Shown here: positions 6,371-9,703 of the stretch, one piece after another | Layout: every line of letters begins with the position of its first letter | Position numbering within the stretch: position 1 is the first letter of the stretch | Assembly (NCBI GenBank): GCA_025464915.1 | Contig: JAODNF010000210.1 | Coordinates: 1 to 9,703 of the forward strand | Length of the DNA stretch: 9,703 nucleotides | Origin: Frankiales bacterium | Lineage (GTDB): Bacteria; Actinomycetota; Actinomycetes; Mycobacteriales; SCTD01 | Direction of reading: 5' to 3' | Notes under the pieces: model-generated | What the model saw: the letters and a program-made list of their open reading frames with translations, nothing else | Databases searched by the model: none | Told to the model about the DNA's origin: nothing | Position numbers and translations under genes: made by a program

Positions 6371-6922
6371 GTGACCACCGCCAGGGCCTCGACAGTCGAC
6401 CGCACCACTGTCGTCCGCGTCGCCGCCGACCTCGCAGACCGCGACGGCTGGCACAGCCTCACGGTCTCCGACGTCGCCAAGGAGCTCGGACGCCACCCGA
6501 GCTCGCTCTACGGGCACGTCCCCAGTCTCGACGCGCTGCGCCAGGACATCGCCGTGCTCGCCATGGGCGAGCTCGCGGAGCGGGTCTGGCGCGCGGTGCT
6601 CGGCAAGGTGGGACCCGTTGCGCTGCAGGCGATCGCAGAGGAGTACCGCGACTACGCCGAGCGGTTCCCCGGTCGCACCGCCTCGCTGTCCGCGGCGGAC
6701 CCCGGGACGCCCGGTTACGTCGAGCAGGCCGCGCGGATGCACGAGCCGGTGCGGGTCACGTTCCTGTCGTTCGGCCTCGACGACGAGCAGGCCGCGGTGG
6801 CCCACCGGGTCTTCGGCGCCACCATCGACGGCTTCGTGCGCACCGCGCCGGGGCAGGACATCACGCCGGCTGTCGACGTCTTCGTCGCCGCGCTCGCCAC
6901 GGGGGCCTGGCCGCAGCCCTGA
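6371..6922 (+). CDS. TetR/AcrR-family transcriptional regulator
   Basis: A 183-residue DNA-binding repressor-type protein. The N-terminal domain runs TVVRVAADLADRDG (13-26), then the helix-turn-helix TVSDVAKELGRHPSSLYGHV (31-50), with the SLYGHV ending typical of TetR recognition helices, then a DALRQDIAVLAMGEL helix. The ligand domain contains AIAEEYRDYAERFPGRTASL (88-107) and VAHRVFGATIDGFV (143-156), resembling the WHG-type TetR C-terminal domain. GTG 6371 is preferred because a TACAGT -10 box sits 7 nt upstream; GTG 6362, giving three more residues, is the alternative. It is divergent from the oxidoreductase-sulfotransferase operon with 66 bp between starts, so it most probably represses that operon and itself. 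It could also act on the downstream uptake operon, 98 bp away on the same strand. The effector is unknown. Confidence 0.92.
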   Translation: MTTARASTVDRTTVVRVAADLADRDGWHSLTVSDVAKELGRHPSSLYGHVPSLDALRQDIAVLAMGELAERVWRAVLGKVGPVALQAIAEEYRDYAERFPGRTASLSAADPGTPGYVEQAARMHEPVRVTFLSFGLDDEQAAVAHRVFGATIDGFVRTAPGQDITPAVDVFVAALATGAWPQP

Positions 6923-6927
6923 GTTGC

Positions 6928-6946
6928 GGGACCGTTGCCAGGTCCC
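6928..6946. repeat. Inverted repeat after the TetR gene, around a candidate -35 (possible operator or terminator)
   Basis: GGGACC-GTTGCCA-GGTCCC is a perfect 6-bp inverted repeat with a 7-nt centre, beginning 6 nt after the TetR stop. There is no T-tract after it, so an intrinsic terminator would be weak. The centre contains the TTGCCA proposed as the -35 of the uptake operon, so the repeat could be an operator for that promoter. Confidence 0.5.
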
Positions 6947-6963
6947 ACAGCCAGTTGTACGTT
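6935..6963 (+). promoter_or_regulatory. Candidate promoter of the uptake operon
   Basis: TTGCCA (6935-6940; 5 of 6 bases match TTGACA) and TACGTT (6958-6963, TANNNT) are separated by 17 nt. Transcription would start near 6970, giving an untranslated leader of about 50 nt before the GTG at 7021. This is the best-formed promoter-like pair in the window, but it is unverified. Confidence 0.4.
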
Positions 6964-6974
6964 CCCCACACCCT

Positions 6975-7011
6975 GTTGGTCCGCCTTGGACCGGTTCGGG
7001 TCCCTTCGGGA
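6975..7011 (+). promoter_or_regulatory. Leader with mutually exclusive hairpins before the substrate-binding protein gene
   Basis: Three short stems can be drawn. A pairs GGTCC 6978-6982 with GGACC 6988-6992 (5-nt loop, with extra G-U pairs outside). B pairs GGACC 6988-6992 with GGTCC 6999-7003. C pairs TCCC 7001-7004 with GGGA 7008-7011. A and B share one arm, and so do B and C; C covers part of the Shine-Dalgarno. This has the geometry of a translational switch, but the stems are short and a regulatory role is speculative. Confidence 0.25.
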
Positions 7012-7014
7012 GGA
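7008..7014 (+). promoter_or_regulatory. Ribosome-binding site of the substrate-binding lipoprotein
   Basis: GGGAGGA lies 6 nt before the GTG at 7021. It is the strongest Shine-Dalgarno in the window and fixes the start just ahead of a lipoprotein signal peptide. Confidence 0.8.
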
Positions 7015-7020
7015 CGCCCA

Positions 7021-8457
7021 GTGCCTGCTCGTGCCGTGCTCGGTGTGGTGGTGGCGGCAAGTCTGCTCGCCGCCTGCGGCAACCGGTCCGACGTCGCGGT
7101 GCGACAGCGCGCGGCCCAGGCCCAGCTCTACCGAGGTGACGGTGTGGCGTCGACCGCCGGGCCGCAGCAGCAGGGCGGCCCGATCACCGTCGGCCCCACC
7201 GGCGGACCCCAGGCCAGCGGCGGCCCGGGCAGCACGGGCGTCGTCCCGGGGGCACAGCTGCCGGCCGTCTCGGGCCCGTCGACGAGCTCGCAGGCTGCCC
7301 CGCCGCCCGCTGGTGGCAACGGCGGCGCCACCGACGTCGGCGTCACCGGCGACAGCGTCACGGTGGGCAACGTGAGCGACCTGTCCGGCCCGGTGCCGGG
7401 CATCTTCCAGGGCGCCGTGGTCGGGACGCAGGCCTACTTCGCCAAGGTCAACAGCGAAGGAGGCGCGTACGGGCGTCAGCTCAAGCTCGCGATCGGCGAC
7501 GGACAGCTCGACTGCAGCCGCAACAAGGCGGTCACGGCTGACCTCGCCCCGCGGGTCTTCGCCTTCGTCGGCTCGTTCTCGCTCTACGACGACTGCGGCT
7601 CGGACGTCATCGGCGCCCGGCCGACGCTGCCCGACATCCACTCCGCGATCGGGACCAAGACCCAGAAGCTCAAGAACAACTTCAGCTTCGCGCCGATGGG
7701 GCGCGGCTGGCGCACCGGCCCGCTCGACTACTACAGCAAGACGTTCGGCACGAAGTGGCAGCACATCGGCGCCATCTACGCCAACGTCGGCGGCAGCCCG
7801 GCCATCTGGGCCGGTGTAAAGACGGCCATCGCCCACTCCGGCGGGAAGGTCGTCAGCGAGTACGGCTACGGCCCGGCGGACACCGACTTCACGTCGACCA
7901 TCATCCGGATGCGCAACGACGGTGTGCAGATGATCTACAACACGGCCGTGGACGGCGCCTACGGTGCGCGCTTCGTCAACGCGGCCCGCGCGCAGTCGGT
8001 GCCCTGGCCGATCGTCTTCGGCGGAGGTGCGTACGACAAGACCTTCCTCGCACAGGCCGGCGCGAACGCCAACGGCGTCTGGAACGACGCCCAGTACACG
8101 CTGTTCTTCAACGCCTCCGACGCGGCGAGCATCCCGGCGGTCAAGGACTTCCAGTACTGGACCGACGCCGTCGGCAAGGACCAGACCAAGGACCTCTACG
8201 AGGTCTACGGCTGGGCGTCCGCGGCGCTCTACGTCCAGGCGCTCAGAGCAGCCGGTCCGCAGCTCACCAAGGCCAAGCTGCTGACGGCGCTGCACGCCAT
8301 CAAGCGCTTCGACGCCGGCGGCCTGGTGGCTGCTGCCGACCCGGCCGACAAGAAGCCCGCGACCTGCTGGGTCCTCGCCAAGGTGGTGAACCAGGCCTAC
8401 CAGCGCCTCGACTCGCCGGCCGGCTCCTTCCGCTGCGACGGCTCGTACTTCCCGTGA
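7021..8457 (+). CDS. ABC transporter substrate-binding lipoprotein, branched-chain amino acid (HAAT) type
   Basis: A 478-residue lipid-anchored solute receptor that would deliver ligand to the permease encoded next. The signal peptide ends in lipobox LLAAC with the lipidated Cys at 19. Residues about 40-103 form a low-complexity tether rich in Gly, Pro, Gln, Ser and Thr. The Peripla_BP_6-like fold begins near GVTGDSVTVGNVSDLSG (107-123) and continues with VVGTQAYFAKVNSEGGAYGRQL (133-154, split here as an A-YF-KVN-GG-YGR pattern), the hallmark of Leu/Ile/Val-type receptors; a second-lobe element is GVQMIYNTAVDG (301-312). C165/C192 and C449/C472 could be disulfides. At 478 residues it is longer than the usual ~380-420, mainly because of the tether. 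The frame is open far upstream, but GTG 7021 is fixed by its GGGAGGA site and signal peptide. Its stop overlaps the permease start (GTGA). The ligand may be an amino acid, amide, urea or aromatic/other carboxylate; sequence alone does not decide. Confidence 0.94.
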   Translation: MPARAVLGVVVAASLLAACGNRSDVAVRQRAAQAQLYRGDGVASTAGPQQQGGPITVGPTGGPQASGGPGSTGVVPGAQLPAVSGPSTSSQAAPPPAGGNGGATDVGVTGDSVTVGNVSDLSGPVPGIFQGAVVGTQAYFAKVNSEGGAYGRQLKLAIGDGQLDCSRNKAVTADLAPRVFAFVGSFSLYDDCGSDVIGARPTLPDIHSAIGTKTQKLKNNFSFAPMGRGWRTGPLDYYSKTFGTKWQHIGAIYANVGGSPAIWAGVKTAIAHSGGKVVSEYGYGPADTDFTSTIIRMRNDGVQMIYNTAVDGAYGARFVNAARAQSVPWPIVFGGGAYDKTFLAQAGANANGVWNDAQYTLFFNASDAASIPAVKDFQYWTDAVGKDQTKDLYEVYGWASAALYVQALRAAGPQLTKAKLLTALHAIKRFDAGGLVAAADPADKKPATCWVLAKVVNQAYQRLDSPAGSFRCDGSYFP

Positions 8458-9703
8458 CGACCTTCCTCGCCCTGACCACGCTGGGCATCGTCGTGGGCTG
8501 CATCTACGCCCTGACCGCGACCGGACTGGTCGTCACCTACACGACCTCGGGCATCTTCAACTTCGCCCACGGGGCCATCGGCATGGTGGGGGCGTTCTCC
8601 TACTGGCAGCTGTCGGTCGGATGGGGCTGGCCGACCTGGATCGCCCTGCCTGCAGTGCTCCTCGTCCAAGCGCCGCTGCTCGGAGCCGGGATCGAGGCGG
8701 TCGTCATCCGGCCGCTGAAGCGCTCCGCCGTTGACCTGACGCTCGTCGTCACGCTCGGCCTGCTGCTCTTCCTGCTCGGCGTCGCCAACCTGCTCTGGAA
8801 GCCGACGAAGACGCGGGTGCTGCCGGCGTTTCTGCACGATGCCTCACCGCTGCAGGTCGGGGCGCTGTCGATCAGCGCCAACCAGGTGCTGGTGGTGGTC
8901 GTCGCGATCACCGTCGCCCTCGGGCTGCGCCTGATGTTCCAGCGGACCCGCATCGGCATCGCGATGCGCGGCGTCGTCGACGACCCCGACCTGGCCGCGA
9001 TGGCCGGCGCGTCACCGGTCCGTGTCCAGCAGCTGTCCTGGGCGCTCGGCGCCTCGCTCGCCGCCCTGGCCGGCATCCTGCTCGCGCCGCTGGTGACGCT
9101 CGACATCCTGACCCTGACGCTGCTGGTCATCAACGGCTACGCCGCCGCGCTGTTCGGTCGGCTCCGGTCCCTTCCTCTGACGGCGCTGGGTGCGATCGCC
9201 CTCGGACTGATCGTGTCCTACGCCCGGGGTTACCTGCCGACCGGCGGCGTCCTCGAGCAGCTCGAGCCGTCGCTGCCGATGCTGTTCCTGTTCGCACTGC
9301 TGGTCGCTGTGCCAGCCGCCCGGCTCAAGGCGGGCAGCAGGCAGGGGGCCTGGCGCCCCGGCGTCCCCGGACGGCGCCAGTCGGTCGTGGCGGCTACCGG
9401 GTTCGTCGTGGTCGTGGTCCTGTTGTCGCAGGTGCTGAGCAGCTCCAACGTGACCCTTGCCGGCCGGGGCATGGCGCTGGCCATCACGCTGCTCAGCCTG
9501 GTGCTGCTGACCGGCTGCAGCGGCCAGGTCTCCCTGTGCCACCTCACGTTCCTCGGCATCGGGGCCTACGCCATGGGGCGCTGGGGGCACGGGACGCTGA
9601 CCGGGGTCCTGCTGGCCGTCGTGCTGTCGGCAGCCTCCGGCGCGGCAGTGGCACTGCTCGCCCGGCGCCTCACCGGTCTCTACCTCGCGCTGGCGACCTT
9701 CGC
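8454..9703 (+). CDS. LivH-LivM fused branched-chain amino acid-type ABC permease (3' end outside window)
   Basis: An inner-membrane permease with 416 codons visible and no stop before the window edge. Residues 1 to about 290 are a complete LivH-like unit: TSGIFNFAHGAIGMVGAF (32-49) is its conserved first-loop motif, and GIAMRGVVDDPDLAAMAGA (168-186) is its ATPase-contact loop. After a hydrophilic linker (about 287-308, Gly/Arg-rich), a second, LivM-like unit starts: GQVSLCHLTFLGIGAY (357-372) corresponds to the LivM GQ.SLG...F.GIGAY motif, and LTGLYLALATF is the beginning of its next conserved segment. Both halves of the normally heterodimeric channel are therefore on one chain. GTG 8454 overlaps the receptor stop by 4 nt with no clear Shine-Dalgarno, so it is translationally coupled. 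LivG/LivF-type ATPases would be expected downstream, outside the window. The family is firm; the substrate is unknown. Confidence 0.92.
   Translation, partial: MTTFLALTTLGIVVGCIYALTATGLVVTYTTSGIFNFAHGAIGMVGAFSYWQLSVGWGWPTWIALPAVLLVQAPLLGAGIEAVVIRPLKRSAVDLTLVVTLGLLLFLLGVANLLWKPTKTRVLPAFLHDASPLQVGALSISANQVLVVVVAITVALGLRLMFQRTRIGIAMRGVVDDPDLAAMAGASPVRVQQLSWALGASLAALAGILLAPLVTLDILTLTLLVINGYAAALFGRLRSLPLTALGAIALGLIVSYARGYLPTGGVLEQLEPSLPMLFLFALLVAVPAARLKAGSRQGAWRPGVPGRRQSVVAATGFVVVVVLLSQVLSSSNVTLAGRGMALAITLLSLVLLTGCSGQVSLCHLTFLGIGAYAMGRWGHGTLTGVLLAVVLSAASGAAVALLARRLTGLYLALATF

Noticed and set aside
6325..7020. N-terminal extension of the binding-protein frame
   Set aside because: It lies across the TetR gene in another frame and is Arg-rich; the strong GGGAGGA site and lipobox place the true start at 7021.
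6715..8295. 526-codon minus-strand open frame opposite the binding protein
   Set aside because: Spans the TetR end, the leader and the lipoprotein antisense; composition is shadow-like.
1..9703. CRISPR array, tRNA/rRNA, insertion sequence or attachment site
   Set aside because: No regularly spaced repeats, cloverleaf-like segments, transposase frames or flanking direct repeats were seen.

Overview
This is a high-GC (roughly 70% by eye) bacterial chromosomal segment. GTG starts, near-universal G/C at third codon positions in the genuine frames, GTGA stop/start overlaps and probable leaderless genes all point to an Actinomycetota (actinomycete-type) organism. I cannot fix a genus from the sequence. 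Most other long frames are high-GC antisense shadows.

Layout. (1) Positions 1-1784, minus: 594 residues of a secreted seven-repeat YncE/YVTN beta-propeller joined to an alkaline-phosphatase-superfamily phosphoesterase. The gene runs off the left edge. (2) Positions 1841-3872, plus: a tightly overlapped three-gene operon of a BcrA-type ABC ATPase, a six-helix ABC-2 permease and a small four-cysteine lipoprotein, transcribed divergently from (1). (3) Positions 3900-6304, minus: an NAD(P)H:quinone-oxidoreductase-like MDR protein, a PAPS-type sulfotransferase overlapping it by 4 nt, and a 66-residue Trp-rich orphan in the same frame as the sulfotransferase. (4) Positions 6371-6922, plus: a TetR-family repressor divergent from (3). 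(5) Positions 7021-9703, plus: a branched-chain-amino-acid-type (HAAT) uptake operon, consisting of a substrate-binding lipoprotein and a LivH-LivM fused permease that runs off the right edge. The ATPases are presumably just outside.

How they work together. Region 2 looks like an export or stress/antibiotic-type ABC system with an attached lipoprotein. Region 3 looks like a two-enzyme module controlled by the adjacent TetR: their candidate promoters overlap, so one bound repressor could cover both. Region 5 is a solute importer with an unusually structured 98-bp leader. No mobile element, CRISPR array, tRNA or rRNA was seen.

The gene families are known ones. The parts that merit a second look are the regulatory DNA (TANNNT boxes 6-7 nt before three GTG starts; a cluster of GGWCC stems before the uptake operon), the ABC-lipoprotein trio of unknown role, and the open frame that continues from the sulfotransferase stop into the orphan protein.
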